64,000 nucleotides of DNA. It comes from Kribbella sp. NBC_00382 (lineage in GTDB: Bacteria; Actinomycetota; Actinomycetes; Propionibacteriales; Kribbellaceae). The notes under the pieces were generated by a model, which was given only the letters and a program-made list of their open reading frames with translations, was not told where the DNA came from and ran no database searches. Made by a program: the position numbers and the translations under genes. The stretch is taken from the NCBI RefSeq assembly GCF_036067295.1, contig NZ_CP107954.1, forward strand, positions 6,510,001 through 6,574,000. The letters are read 5' to 3'. Every line of letters starts with the position of its first letter. Within the stretch, counting starts at the first letter, position 1. Positions 9,059 through 17,491 of the stretch are shown in pieces.

Positions 9059-9435
9059 AGCCAGATCGCGACGAGCACGCAGATGAACAGGGCGACCGTG
9101 CCGAGCGCCTTGAGCCAGGCGGGCTGCTTGCCGGTCCAGGTGGTCAGCGCCTTGACCCAGTCCTTGACCCGGTACAGCAGCCGCTGCGCCCACTCGAACT
9201 CGCTCGCCAGCACGGCCAGCCCCGCGATGAACAACGGGATCCCGCCCGGACCGGGCAACCACCCGGTCAACGGCGCGGCGATGATCAGGATGCCGCCCAG
9301 CACCCCGATCCCGATCCGGTAGATCAGGAGCTTGCGCGGGTTCGCACGGATCTTCCGCCGCCACTCCCAGCGGTCATCCTGGGCGTCCAGCGTGACGTTG
9401 TCGTCCGTGCGGTCGGGACTGGTCTGCTCGGCCAC
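8977..9435 (-). CDS. PGPGW-type membrane protein (TIGR02611-like)
   Basis: Small integral membrane protein of 152 aa. An acidic and then basic N terminus precedes a helical hairpin containing GWLPGPGGIPLFIAGLAVLA, the PGPGW-family motif near residues 58-77, followed by the conserved acidic-aromatic FEWAQRL. A third and perhaps fourth hydrophobic helix lies at 108-130. Function of the family is unknown. Convergent with the FAD monooxygenase and overlapping it by 82 bases. Confidence 0.8.
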   Translation of the reverse strand: MAEQTSPDRTDDNVTLDAQDDRWEWRRKIRANPRKLLIYRIGIGVLGGILIIAAPLTGWLPGPGGIPLFIAGLAVLASEFEWAQRLLYRVKDWVKALTTWTGKQPAWLKALGTVALFICVLVAIWLYMAVLGVPGWLPDSWESFLHKLPLLK

Positions 9436-9475
9436 ACCCCCACCCTACGTGCTCACCGGAGCTCTACCCCGGCGA

Positions 9476-11602
9476 TCACGCACTGCGTGGTTTGCCGAAT
9501 TCCCAGTGCCAGGGCTCTTCGCGGTTGCCGCCTTGGCGGGCCCAGTCGGGGTGGACCCAGCCGTAGGCGGCGGCGTGGGCGGTCATCCACTGGTACTGGG
9601 CTGTGCCGAACTTGTCGATGCCGCCGCAGAGGTCGACGGCTACGCCCCAGCCGTGGTTGGAGGTACCGGGCAGGGCGGCCAGGGACGGCTTGCGGCCGTA
9701 CAGGTCGACCTGTGCTGAGTACGAGCGGTAGGAGTCGGTGATGCAGAGGTTCTTGCCGAAGGACTCGCGGAACGCGGCCGACAGTTGCTGGTACGCCGCT
9801 GCAGCGTCACAGCGGAGCATGTGTCCGTTGCCGAGGCCGCACAGCTGCGACTGGGGGATGAGGCCGTTGCTGTAGCCACCCCAGCCAGTGCTCGTACCAC
9901 CGGTGGCGAGGAACGGCATCGGGTTCACCGCGTCACCACCGAGCCGTACTTCGAAGTGCAGGTGAGGCCCGGTCGAGTTGCCTTCCGTGCCCACCGCGCC
10001 GATCTGCTGCCCGGCCGTCACGTGTGCGCCGTCGGCGACATCGATGCGGCTCAGGTGGGCGTAGAGCGTCTCGAGCCCGTTGCCGTGGTCGATGCGAACC
10101 AGATTGCCCGCCCACGCCGGGTGCTCGATCCGCACCGTACCGGCGGTGACCGCGCGGACATTCGTCCCGACCGGCGCCACGAAGTCCTGGCCGGTGTGGA
10201 AGCCGCTGGCCCACATCGGGCCCGCCTGGCCGAACGGCGTACCGATCTCGTAGCTGCCCTCAGCCAGCGGCCAGGTCCAGCCACCAGTACCGACGTCGAC
10301 CGTCGTGGCGGTGTTGCCGCAGCGGAAGGAGGCGGCGGCCGGGGTGGTGGCCGGCGCGACCTGCGCCTTGAGCGGCTTGCCGAGTGTCGGCCGCAGCGCG
10401 GCGTACATGCTGTCGGGGATGGAGCTGACGGCCACGGAGCCCTTGGCCTCGTCGGCGGCGATCATCTCGGCGTTGTCGAGCGCGATACCGACGTGGAAGA
10501 GGCCCACGGACCGGCTGCCCATCAGCAGGATGTCGCCGGGCTGGATCTGGCTGGCCGGCACCTTCTGGTAGTTGGCGTAGACGCTGGTCGCCAGCCCAGC
10601 GAGGCTCGTGTACGGCTGCCAGGCGGCTCGTGCCGCGCCGAGACATCCGTACTTGTCCGGCCCGGTCCCGCCGACCCCGTAGGGCTTGCCCATGAGTGAG
10701 AAGGCCTGGTTGACCGCGCGGATCGTCTCGGCCGGCAGCACGCGCAGTGGCTTCCCGTTGCTCACGACAGCCGCCACACCGGGTACAGGCGCCTTGGCGA
10801 CCTTGTACTGGAGTAGGCCCTTCGGAAGGTCGAACGGGCTCCTGACCGTGGCAGCGGCCGGCGCCTTCACCTTCGCCGCGGCCAACTCGGTCAGGTACGT
10901 CTGCCAGTTGGCGAGCGCCTGCTGGTTGCGGGTGGCCTGCAGTTGCTTGGACAGCTCGGTAGCGCCGGCCAGGTCGGCGAGCTGGCCCTCCATGGCCATC
11001 GCTGCGCTGGCTGCCTTCTCGCGGACAGCCTTGCCGAGGTCATTGGCGGTCTTGTTGGCCTTGTCGGCGGCGGCGCGCTTGTTCGCCGCGTCAGCGGCCG
11101 CAGTACCGGCTGTGGACTCTGCTGCCGTGGCTGCGTTGTACTGCGCGACCTGGGTGCTGCCGAGTTGCCGGATGGCGGTCTGGCGGTCGGCGATCTCCTG
11201 CAGGTTCTCCGCGACCGGTGCGAGCGACCAGAGCATCGACTCGGTGCCCAAAACGGTCGGGATGCCGAGCTGGTACGCCTGGGCGGTCAGCAGCCCGAGG
11301 CGGCGGCGCTCATCTTGCGACTTGTTCTTGGTGTTGTTCGCGAACGCCTCTGCCTTCTTGGCGGCGGCCTCGGCGGTCTGCGCGGTCTTCAGAGCGTTCG
11401 TGTACGCGACGGTGGCCTTGGCGACGTCGAGCTGGATGGAGGCGGCCTCGGCCTGGAGCTGCTCGAGGGAGCGGTTCACATCCGTCACGGAGGCCGGTGG
11501 GGGCGGGGTCTGGTCGGCGAACGCGGCATACGTCGGCAGCGCTACCACTGCCATCACCGCGCCGAGTGCGGCGAGCCGCAATCTCCGGCCGTTGCCCAGC
11601 AT
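9476..11602 (-). CDS. Secreted peptidoglycan hydrolase with NlpC/P60, M23 and VanY domains
   Basis: Exported cell-wall hydrolase of 708 aa carrying three peptidase modules. A Sec signal peptide (residues 1-30) is followed by an Ala/Lys/Gln-rich coiled coil (about 35-230). An NlpC/P60 domain has Cys in KYGCLGAARAAW (about 319) and His in LFHVGIAL. A lysostaphin-type M23 domain has HTGQDF (about 469) and HLHFEV (about 549). A D,D-carboxypeptidase M15/VanY domain has SNHGWGVAVDL (about 649) and WHWEF (about 699). Conserved Zn ligands of both metallopeptidases are present. Expected to cut stem peptides and cross-bridges during growth or division. Confidence 0.9.
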   Translation of the reverse strand: MLGNGRRLRLAALGAVMAVVALPTYAAFADQTPPPPASVTDVNRSLEQLQAEAASIQLDVAKATVAYTNALKTAQTAEAAAKKAEAFANNTKNKSQDERRRLGLLTAQAYQLGIPTVLGTESMLWSLAPVAENLQEIADRQTAIRQLGSTQVAQYNAATAAESTAGTAAADAANKRAAADKANKTANDLGKAVREKAASAAMAMEGQLADLAGATELSKQLQATRNQQALANWQTYLTELAAAKVKAPAAATVRSPFDLPKGLLQYKVAKAPVPGVAAVVSNGKPLRVLPAETIRAVNQAFSLMGKPYGVGGTGPDKYGCLGAARAAWQPYTSLAGLATSVYANYQKVPASQIQPGDILLMGSRSVGLFHVGIALDNAEMIAADEAKGSVAVSSIPDSMYAALRPTLGKPLKAQVAPATTPAAASFRCGNTATTVDVGTGGWTWPLAEGSYEIGTPFGQAGPMWASGFHTGQDFVAPVGTNVRAVTAGTVRIEHPAWAGNLVRIDHGNGLETLYAHLSRIDVADGAHVTAGQQIGAVGTEGNSTGPHLHFEVRLGGDAVNPMPFLATGGTSTGWGGYSNGLIPQSQLCGLGNGHMLRCDAAAAYQQLSAAFRESFGKNLCITDSYRSYSAQVDLYGRKPSLAALPGTSNHGWGVAVDLCGGIDKFGTAQYQWMTAHAAAYGWVHPDWARQGGNREEPWHWEFGKPRSA

Positions 11603-11762
11603 CGAGCCCCCAGTCCTCGTTTTCGTATCCCTGCCACAGGGCGCCTCACGCGCGCACAGAAGGAGGACAAGCCCCCGTGCGTGCCCAGCGTAGGCGTCCG
11701 ACGGTCCTGACGGAACCCCGCCTCACCCTCCGTGACGATGAGGCAGGACACACCGCTCAATC

Positions 11763-11776
11763 GTGACCGTGGTCAC
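11763..11776. promoter_or_regulatory. CRP/GlxR-type site upstream of lpdA
   Basis: GTGACC-GT-GGTCAC has perfect 6-base arms and contains GTGA-N6-TCAC, the core of the cAMP-receptor-protein consensus. It lies 53-66 bases before the lpdA start, a position suited to cAMP-dependent control. No regulator gene is in the window. Confidence 0.4.
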
Positions 11777-11815
11777 CCAGGCTGGCCCGGGGCGGGAATC
11801 GCTGGTGCCAGCGAC

Positions 11816-11821
11816 TAGGAT
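11816..11821 (+). promoter_or_regulatory. -10 box of a likely leaderless lpdA promoter
   Basis: TAGGAT ends seven bases before ATG at 11829, and no Shine-Dalgarno sequence is present. This spacing would place the transcript start at or next to the A of ATG, giving a leaderless mRNA, which is common in actinobacteria. No clear -35 is seen. Confidence 0.45.
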
Positions 11822-11828
11822 TTGAGAC

Positions 11829-13226
11829 ATGGCCTCGCACTTTGACGTTGTTGTCCTCGGCGCCGGCCCGGGTGGGTACGTCGCGGCGATCCGCGCCGCA
11901 CAGCTCGGGCTCAAAACCGCCGTCATCGAGAAGAAGTACTGGGGCGGTGTCTGCCTGAACGTGGGCTGTATCCCGTCCAAGGCGCTGCTCCGCAACGCCG
12001 AGCTGGCGCACATCTTCCGGAAGGAGGCGAAGACCTTCGGCATCAGCGGCGAGGTGAGCTTCGACTTCCCGACGGCCGTGCAGCGCAGCCGCAAGGTGGC
12101 CGACGGCCGCGTCAAGGGCGTGCACTTCCTGATGAAGAAGAACAACATCACCGAGTTCGACGGGTGGGGCTCGTTCGTCGACGCCAACACCCTGGACGTC
12201 TCGCTGAACGACGGCAGCTCCGAGACAGTCACCTTCGACAACTGCATCATCGCCACCGGCGCGACCACCAAGCTGCTGCCGGGCACCCAGCTGAGCGAGC
12301 GGGTCGTCACGTACGAGGAGCAGATCCTCACCGAGGAGCTGCCGGGCAGCATCGTGATCGCCGGCGCCGGCGCGATCGGCGTCGAGTTCGCCTACGTGCT
12401 GGCCAACTACGGCGTGAAGGTGACGATCGTCGAGTTCCTCGACCGGATGGTCCCGCTGGAGGACATCGAGGTCTCCAAGGAGCTCGCCAAGGCGTACAAG
12501 AAGCTCGGTGTGGACGTGCTCACCGGCACCCGGGTCGACTCGATCGACGACTCCGGCGAGAAGGTGAAGGTCACCGTCACCGGCAAGGACGGCGCGCAGC
12601 AGACGCTCGAGGCCGACAAGGTGCTGCAGGCGATCGGCTTCCAGCCGCGCGTCGACGGCTACGGCCTGGACAAGATCGGGGTCGCGCTGACCGAGCGCGG
12701 CGCGATCGGCGTCGACGGCTTCCTCCGGACGAACGTGCCGAACATCTTCGCGATCGGCGACGTGAACGCGAAGCTGATGCTGGCCCACGCGGCCGAGGCG
12801 CAGGCGGTGATCGCGGCCGAGACGATCGCCGGGGTCGAGACGATGGAGCTCGACTACGTGATGATCCCGCGGGCGACCTTCTGCCAGCCGCAGATCGCCA
12901 GCTTCGGCTGGACCGAGGAGCAGGCCCGGCTGGAGGGCTTCGACGTCAAGGTCGCGAAGTTCCCCTTCACGGCCAACGGCAAGGCGCACGGCCTGGGCGA
13001 CCCGAACGGTTTCGTCAAGGTGATCGCCGACGCGAAGTACGGCGAACTGCTCGGCGCGCACCTGATCGGCCCCGAGGTCACCGAGCTCCTCCCGGAGCTG
13101 ACGCTGGCGCAGAAGTGGGACCTGACCACCAAGGAACTGGCCCGCAACGTGCACGCCCACCCGACGCTGAGCGAGGCCCTCCAAGAGGCCTTCCACGGCC
13201 TCGAAGGCCACATGATCAACTTCTGA
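11829..13226 (+). CDS. lpdA: Dihydrolipoyl dehydrogenase (E3)
   Basis: FAD enzyme that reoxidises dihydrolipoamide in the pyruvate, 2-oxoglutarate and related complexes, passing electrons to NAD+. 465 aa. FAD motif GAGPGGYVAAIRAAQLG at the N terminus; redox-active disulfide in CLNVGCIPSK near residues 41-50; NAD motif IAGAGAIGVEFAYVLANYG near 178-196; second FAD motif IFAIGDV; C-terminal catalytic HAHPTLSEALQEA with the His-Glu dyad. All catalytic residues are present. It stands alone, without E1 or E2 genes, as in many actinobacteria, and is followed by a strong terminator. Confidence 0.96.
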   Translation: MASHFDVVVLGAGPGGYVAAIRAAQLGLKTAVIEKKYWGGVCLNVGCIPSKALLRNAELAHIFRKEAKTFGISGEVSFDFPTAVQRSRKVADGRVKGVHFLMKKNNITEFDGWGSFVDANTLDVSLNDGSSETVTFDNCIIATGATTKLLPGTQLSERVVTYEEQILTEELPGSIVIAGAGAIGVEFAYVLANYGVKVTIVEFLDRMVPLEDIEVSKELAKAYKKLGVDVLTGTRVDSIDDSGEKVKVTVTGKDGAQQTLEADKVLQAIGFQPRVDGYGLDKIGVALTERGAIGVDGFLRTNVPNIFAIGDVNAKLMLAHAAEAQAVIAAETIAGVETMELDYVMIPRATFCQPQIASFGWTEEQARLEGFDVKVAKFPFTANGKAHGLGDPNGFVKVIADAKYGELLGAHLIGPEVTELLPELTLAQKWDLTTKELARNVHAHPTLSEALQEAFHGLEGHMINF

Positions 13227-13239
13227 TCCCGCTGCACCG

Positions 13240-13268
13240 AAGGCCCCGGACCACTGGTCCGGGGCCTT
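13240..13268 (+). terminator. Intrinsic terminator after lpdA
   Basis: AAGGCCCCGGACC-ACT-GGTCCGGGGCCTT is a perfect 13-bp stem with a 3-base loop, 14 bases after the lpdA stop and followed by TTTC. Its symmetry (AAGG/CCTT ends) allows it to serve the convergent trmO transcript as well. Confidence 0.85.
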
Positions 13269-13277
13269 TCGCATTGC

Positions 13278-13679
13278 TCAGCGCTCGTCGGTCAAGACCG
13301 GCTTGATGTCGAGGACCGGAGTGCCGTCGAGCGCCTCGAGGTGGTTGACCTTGATCCGGAGTCCGTCGGTCTCGAGCACGGTGACCCGATGAAGGCCGAG
13401 CGGATTGGGGCGATCGGGCGAGCGGGTGCTGAAGACGCCCGTGGGCGGACGCTGGGTGTCCCCGCGCGGATGCACAACTTGCGTCGATCGGTCGGCGCGG
13501 TCGAACCAGGTGATCAGCAGTACCTCGTCCCCGGCGGCCAGGTCACGCAGCGCCGCGGCGTACTCCGGGTCGAAGACGAGCCACGCGTCAGGCGCACCTT
13601 CGTCGCCTTGGCGCGGGGCGTCCGCCTTGGTGGTCAGGGACGACTCAACCAGGCCGAGTGGCTGCAGGATGAAGTTCAT
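13278..13679 (-). CDS. trmO: tRNA (adenine-N6)-methyltransferase TrmO-like (TsaA)
   Basis: Small SAM-dependent enzyme of the UPF0066/TsaA family, 133 aa, which methylates t6A37 of threonine tRNAs. The family motif STRSPDRPNPLGLHRVTV is complete near residues 84-101, followed by the beta-strand region VNHLEALDGTPVLDIKPV. The length is close to that of the single-domain bacterial forms. Convergent with lpdA and divergent from the globin gene 46 bases away. Confidence 0.85.
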   Translation of the reverse strand: MNFILQPLGLVESSLTTKADAPRQGDEGAPDAWLVFDPEYAAALRDLAAGDEVLLITWFDRADRSTQVVHPRGDTQRPPTGVFSTRSPDRPNPLGLHRVTVLETDGLRIKVNHLEALDGTPVLDIKPVLTDER

Positions 13680-13725
13680 GAGGATCAGGCTTGCTGCTGT
13701 TGGCCGTCGGTGCCAGTCTCAGGCC

Positions 13726-14178
13726 ATGGAGACTGTGTATGAGGCTGCTGGTGGCGATGAAGGTGTGTTGAGGCTGGCGGCTGCTTGGCATGAGCGGGTG
13801 TTGGCTGACGAGGTCGTCAGTCATGCTTTCAGTCATGGGTTTCAGCCGGACCACACGGAACGGCTGGCTGCGTACTGGATTGAAGCTTTGGGTGGGCCGG
13901 CTGCTTACAGCGGTGTCTACGGGACCGAGAGTTCTGTCGTCCACATGCACAGCGGCAATGGGGAGCACCTGGAGATGGATCGCCGGGCGATCGCCTGCTT
14001 TGGCCAGGCGCTGGATGACATCGGGTTGACCGATCCTGTGCGCCAGGTGCTCTACGACTACTTCGCTTGGGCGACCAACGTCAGCATGGCCCGGTACCAC
14101 AGCAACAAGGACGACGTACCCGATGGCCTGGCCGTCCCGCAATGGTCGTGGGACGGGCTGGTCTCGACCTCAGCTTGA
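13726..14178 (+). CDS. Group II truncated haemoglobin
   Basis: Haem protein of 150 aa binding O2 or NO. YEAAGGDEGVLRLAAAWHERVLADEVVSHAF is split here as the A-B-C helices; distal and proximal regions include HTERLAAYWIEALGGP and VVHMHSGNGEHL, and the G-helix Trp appears in YFAWATNVSM, typical of group II (GlbO-like) proteins. The frame is open further upstream, but ATG at 13726 starts directly at the conserved METVYEAAGG. Its end overlaps the convergent metallophosphoesterase by 9 bases. Confidence 0.87.
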   Translation: METVYEAAGGDEGVLRLAAAWHERVLADEVVSHAFSHGFQPDHTERLAAYWIEALGGPAAYSGVYGTESSVVHMHSGNGEHLEMDRRAIACFGQALDDIGLTDPVRQVLYDYFAWATNVSMARYHSNKDDVPDGLAVPQWSWDGLVSTSA

Positions 14179-14922
14179 CGGTACGACGCGGTAGACGGTG
14201 ACCAGAGGTTGACCGTCGGCCACGACGTGGAGGGCCAGGCCGGGTGGGGCCTCGACGTCGACCAGACCGTTGGCGGCGGCCGGCTCGAAAGGGAGTGGGC
14301 CGGTGGATCTGATGCCGGGGGCAACCAATAACGGGTGGCCGGCGAAGGTCGTCGCGACGGCGTTGTGGACGTGGCCGGTGAGGATGGCCGTGATCGGCCG
14401 GTCGCGCAGTACGGCGGCCAACGGCTCCGCGTCCTGGAGGATCCACTGGTCGAGTACCGGGTGCTGGAGTTTGTTCGGCGGGTGATGGAAGGCCACGAAC
14501 AGGGGACCGTCCACCGGCTCGTCCAGGATGGCGCTCAGCCAGTCGAGCGACTCCGCACTGAGCAGGCCGTGGTTCTGGCCCGGTACCGACGTGTCGAGCA
14601 GGATGAAGCGGGCCTCGCCGACGTACCGGACCTGATGCACCGGGTGCCCCTGGCCGGGGGAGTCGACCGGCAGGCCGGCCCGCAACGGCGCGCTGACATC
14701 GTGGTTGCCCGGAAGCATCAGCACCGGTACGTCGAGATCCAGCTCGGCCGCGACCTCGGCGTACTCCGCCGGCAACCCATGGTCGGCCAGATCCCCGGTG
14801 ACCAGCACCACGTCGACCGGGCGGGAGAATGCGCGGAGGTAGCCGACGACGCTGCGCAGCCGGTCGCGTGCGGTGTCGGTGCCGTCGAGGTGCGGGTCAC
14901 TGAGGTGTGCGATCACGTACAT
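14170..14922 (-). CDS. Metallophosphoesterase (CpdA-like, 3',5'-cyclic-nucleotide type)
   Basis: Calcineurin-like phosphodiesterase of 250 aa with a two-metal centre. Motifs in order: LSDPHLDG (residue 7), VLVTGDLADHG (about 40), LMLPGNHD (about 70), FVAFHHPP (about 145) and LTGHVHNA (about 180). The order and the short spacing fit the class III cyclic-nucleotide phosphodiesterases such as CpdA and Rv0805, so it may hydrolyse cAMP or another phosphodiester; the substrate is not proven. Confidence 0.87.
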   Translation of the reverse strand: MYVIAHLSDPHLDGTDTARDRLRSVVGYLRAFSRPVDVVLVTGDLADHGLPAEYAEVAAELDLDVPVLMLPGNHDVSAPLRAGLPVDSPGQGHPVHQVRYVGEARFILLDTSVPGQNHGLLSAESLDWLSAILDEPVDGPLFVAFHHPPNKLQHPVLDQWILQDAEPLAAVLRDRPITAILTGHVHNAVATTFAGHPLLVAPGIRSTGPLPFEPAAANGLVDVEAPPGLALHVVADGQPLVTVYRVVPSS

Positions 14923-15057
14923 CTGGCCAACCTACTGTCAGCGCGCCTGATCTGTCGGGCGAATAAGCATCTGGTTCACCGCCATCAGCCACTTACCGTC
15001 CGATGACACGCAGGTGGAGGGCTTGGCGAGGGTGGCGCTGTCTGCGAGATTGGCGGC

Positions 15058-16416
15058 ATGGCTGAACAGGTTGACGTAGTGGTGATCGGGTTGGGCGTCG
15101 GCGGCGAGGAGGCCTCCGGCCGGCTCGCGCAGGCGGGGCTGAACGTGGTCGGCATCGAGCCGCGGCTGGTCGGCGGTGAGTGCCCGTACTTCGGCTGCAT
15201 CCCGAGCAAGATGATGATCCGCGCGGGCAACCTGATTGCCGAGACCCGCCGGGTCGAGGGCATGGCCGGTACCTCGACAGTCACCCCCGACTGGGGCCCG
15301 GTCGCCAAGCGGATCCGCGACGAGGCCACCGACAACTGGAACGACAAGGTCGCCGTCGACCGGCTGGTCGGCAAGGGCGTCACGTTCGTCCGCGGCCGCG
15401 CCACCATCACCGGCCCCGGCCGGGTCGTCTCGGGCGACCGCGAGTTCGAGGCGAGCCGCGGCATCATCGTCGCCACCGGCACGGTTCCGGTCGTGCCACC
15501 GATCGAAGGACTCGCCGGTACGCCGTTCTGGACCAACCAGGACGCGATCCGGCTCGAGACGCTGCCGGCCTCCTTGCTCGTGCTCGGTGGTGGCGCGATC
15601 GGGATGGAGTTGACGCAGGTGTTCGCGCGGTTCGGCGTACAGGTGACGGTGATCGAGGGGTCCGACCGCGTGCTGGCGATGGAGGAGCCCGAGTCGAGTG
15701 AGCTGGCCAGCTTTGCGCTGGAACGCGATGGCGTGAAGTTCAAGACCGGTGTCCACGCCAAGGCGGTCAGCTACAGCGGTGACGCGTTCACGGTGACGCT
15801 CGAAGACGGCAGTACGGTCACCGGTGAGAAGTTGCTGGTGGCAACCGGTCGCCGGGTGGACATCAGGGAGCTCGGGCTGGACCAGGTGGGGCTCGATCCC
15901 GCTGCGCGCCGGATCGAGATCGACGAGCATGTCCGGGCCGGCGACGGAGTGTGGGCGATCGGTGACGTCACGGGGGTCGGGGTGTTCACGCACAACGCGA
16001 TGTACCAGGCCAACGTCGCCGTCCTGGACATCCTCGGCGCCGAGGACGCTCCGTTGGCCAGCTACCACGCGATGCCGCGGGTGACCTTCCTCGATCCGGA
16101 GATCGGCGCGGTCGGGCTGACCGAGAAGCAGGCGCGCGACCAGGGGCTCGACGTCCGGGTCGGCCTCACCCAGGTACCGGCGTCGACCCGGGGCTGGATC
16201 CACAAGGCGGGCAACGAGGGATTCATCAAGCTGATCATGGACAATGAGCAGGGCGTCCTGGTCGGTGCGACGAGTGCGGGGCCGACGGGTGGCGAGGTGT
16301 TGGGGACGCTGGCGCTGGCCGTGCACGCCCGGGTTCCCGTTCACACTCTGCGACAGATGATCTACGCATACCCGACGATCCACCGCGCGATCGAGTCCGC
16401 ACTCGCCGATTTGTAG
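15058..16416 (+). CDS. Pyridine nucleotide-disulfide oxidoreductase, class I (Lpd/MerA-like)
   Basis: NAD(P)H-dependent flavoprotein of 452 aa. FAD motif IGLGVGGEEASGRLAQAG; redox disulfide in CPYFGCIPSK near residues 41-50; NAD(P) motif LGGGAIGMELTQVFARFG near 178-195; VWAIGDVTG near 298. The C-terminal His-Glu dyad used by dihydrolipoyl dehydrogenase and glutathione reductase is not conserved: the equivalent region is YAYPTIHRAIESAL. It is therefore probably not a lipoamide dehydrogenase. A mercuric-reductase-like or quinone/disulfide reductase role is possible; no metal-binding Cys pair is seen at the N or C terminus. Confidence 0.85.
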   Translation: MAEQVDVVVIGLGVGGEEASGRLAQAGLNVVGIEPRLVGGECPYFGCIPSKMMIRAGNLIAETRRVEGMAGTSTVTPDWGPVAKRIRDEATDNWNDKVAVDRLVGKGVTFVRGRATITGPGRVVSGDREFEASRGIIVATGTVPVVPPIEGLAGTPFWTNQDAIRLETLPASLLVLGGGAIGMELTQVFARFGVQVTVIEGSDRVLAMEEPESSELASFALERDGVKFKTGVHAKAVSYSGDAFTVTLEDGSTVTGEKLLVATGRRVDIRELGLDQVGLDPAARRIEIDEHVRAGDGVWAIGDVTGVGVFTHNAMYQANVAVLDILGAEDAPLASYHAMPRVTFLDPEIGAVGLTEKQARDQGLDVRVGLTQVPASTRGWIHKAGNEGFIKLIMDNEQGVLVGATSAGPTGGEVLGTLALAVHARVPVHTLRQMIYAYPTIHRAIESALADL

Positions 16417-16422
16417 GGTCCT

Positions 16423-16441
16423 CTTGCGATTGAGTCGCAAG
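16423..16441. promoter_or_regulatory. Nur-type nickel operator
   Basis: CTTGCGA-TTGAG-TCGCAAG is a perfect inverted repeat with 7-base arms. Its core TTGCGA-N5-TCGCAA has the same 6-5-6 geometry as the Nur box TTGCAA-N5-TTGCAA of Streptomyces nickel-responsive genes. It ends 18 bases before the start of the metal-transporter operon, fitting repression by a Fur-family Ni sensor when nickel is sufficient. Zur-type boxes look different. Confidence 0.6.
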
Positions 16442-16459
16442 TAGATCAAGAATGTGCTC

Positions 16460-17491
16460 ATGCATGTTCCCGACGGGTTCTTCGACGCGCCCACCTCGAT
16501 CGCGACCGGCCTGATCGCGGCCGGTGCGGTCGGCTTCAGCCTCCAGCGCGCCAACCGGGAGATCCGTGAGACGGGTCCGGCGCTGGCCGGGCTGACCGCC
16601 GCGTTCGTCTTCGCCGTCCAGATGGTGAACTTCCCGGTCGGCGCCGGGACCAGCGGCCACCTGCTCGGCGGAGCGCTCGCCGCGGCGCTGGTCGGGCCGT
16701 GGTCCGCGGTGCTGGTGATGTCGACGGTGCTGCTCGTGCAGGGCCTGCTCTTCGCCGACGGCGGCCTGACCGCGCTCGGCACGAACATCACGCTGATGGG
16801 TCTGGTCACGGTGCTCGTCGGGTACTTCGTGACGCGGGCACTCCTCAAGGCGCTGCCCAAGCGCGTCGGCAGCGTCGTTCCGGCGACGACCGTCGGCGCG
16901 TTCGTGTCGGTGCCGGTCGCGGCGCTGTGCTTCACGGGGCTCTATGCGATCGGCGGAGCGGTCGACATCCCGCTCGGCAAGCTGGCGACGGCGATGGTCG
17001 GCTGGCACATCCTGGTCGGTCTCGGTGAGGCGGTCATCACCGCTGCCGTGCTCAGCGCCGTCGTGGCGACCCGGCCGGATCTCGTCTACGCCGCGCGCCA
17101 CCTGCAGGCCGACCTCGTCCTGGTGGATGCGGATGGCAACAGCTCGACGGTCTCGCCGGACCGGCCGATCGCGGCAGCACCGGCCGGTCGCTCGTACGGC
17201 GTGGGGATCGCGGCGACGCTGCTCGTCGCGGGCGTGGTGAGCTTGTTTGCGAGCGCGCATCCTGACGGGCTGGAGTTTGTCGGTGCCAAGCTCGGCTTTG
17301 AGAGTGCGGCGAAGAGTTCCGCGGTGGCGAGCAGTCCGCTGGCCGACTACGACGTGAGCGGGATCGGCAACTCGCAGGTGTCGGGCGCGCTGGCCGGCAT
17401 CATCGGCGTACTGGTGACCATCGTCGTCGGTCTGGCGATCGCGAAGATCGCTTCGCTGCGCTCGTCGGCTCGCGCAGACAAGGCCGCCTGA
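16460..17491 (+). CDS. ECF nickel/cobalt transporter, fused S and N components (NikMN/CbiMN-like)
   Basis: Substrate-capture membrane component of an energy-coupling-factor metal importer, 343 aa. It begins MHVPDGFF, the family N terminus in which the amino group and His2 help bind Ni2+ or Co2+, so ATG at 16460 rather than GTG at 16454 must be the mature start. Six or seven hydrophobic segments fill residues 10-215. The C-terminal part has AHPDGLEFVG (about 265) and a last membrane helix, the PDGLE/CbiN-type domain fused to the M component. A Nur-like operator upstream favours nickel. Its stop TGA overlaps the next ATG. Confidence 0.9.
   Translation: MHVPDGFFDAPTSIATGLIAAGAVGFSLQRANREIRETGPALAGLTAAFVFAVQMVNFPVGAGTSGHLLGGALAAALVGPWSAVLVMSTVLLVQGLLFADGGLTALGTNITLMGLVTVLVGYFVTRALLKALPKRVGSVVPATTVGAFVSVPVAALCFTGLYAIGGAVDIPLGKLATAMVGWHILVGLGEAVITAAVLSAVVATRPDLVYAARHLQADLVLVDADGNSSTVSPDRPIAAAPAGRSYGVGIAATLLVAGVVSLFASAHPDGLEFVGAKLGFESAAKSSAVASSPLADYDVSGIGNSQVSGALAGIIGVLVTIVVGLAIAKIASLRSSARADKAA

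Noticed and set aside
11757..13274. 505-codon frame antisense to lpdA
   Set aside because: No recognisable domain and His/Arg/Leu repeats typical of antisense frames; lpdA is certain.
14938..15040. Leftward fragment ending DGKWLMAVNQMLIRP
   Set aside because: Resembles the end of an NTF2/DUF4440-type protein, but only about 30 residues exist and no start or body, so it is too short to call.
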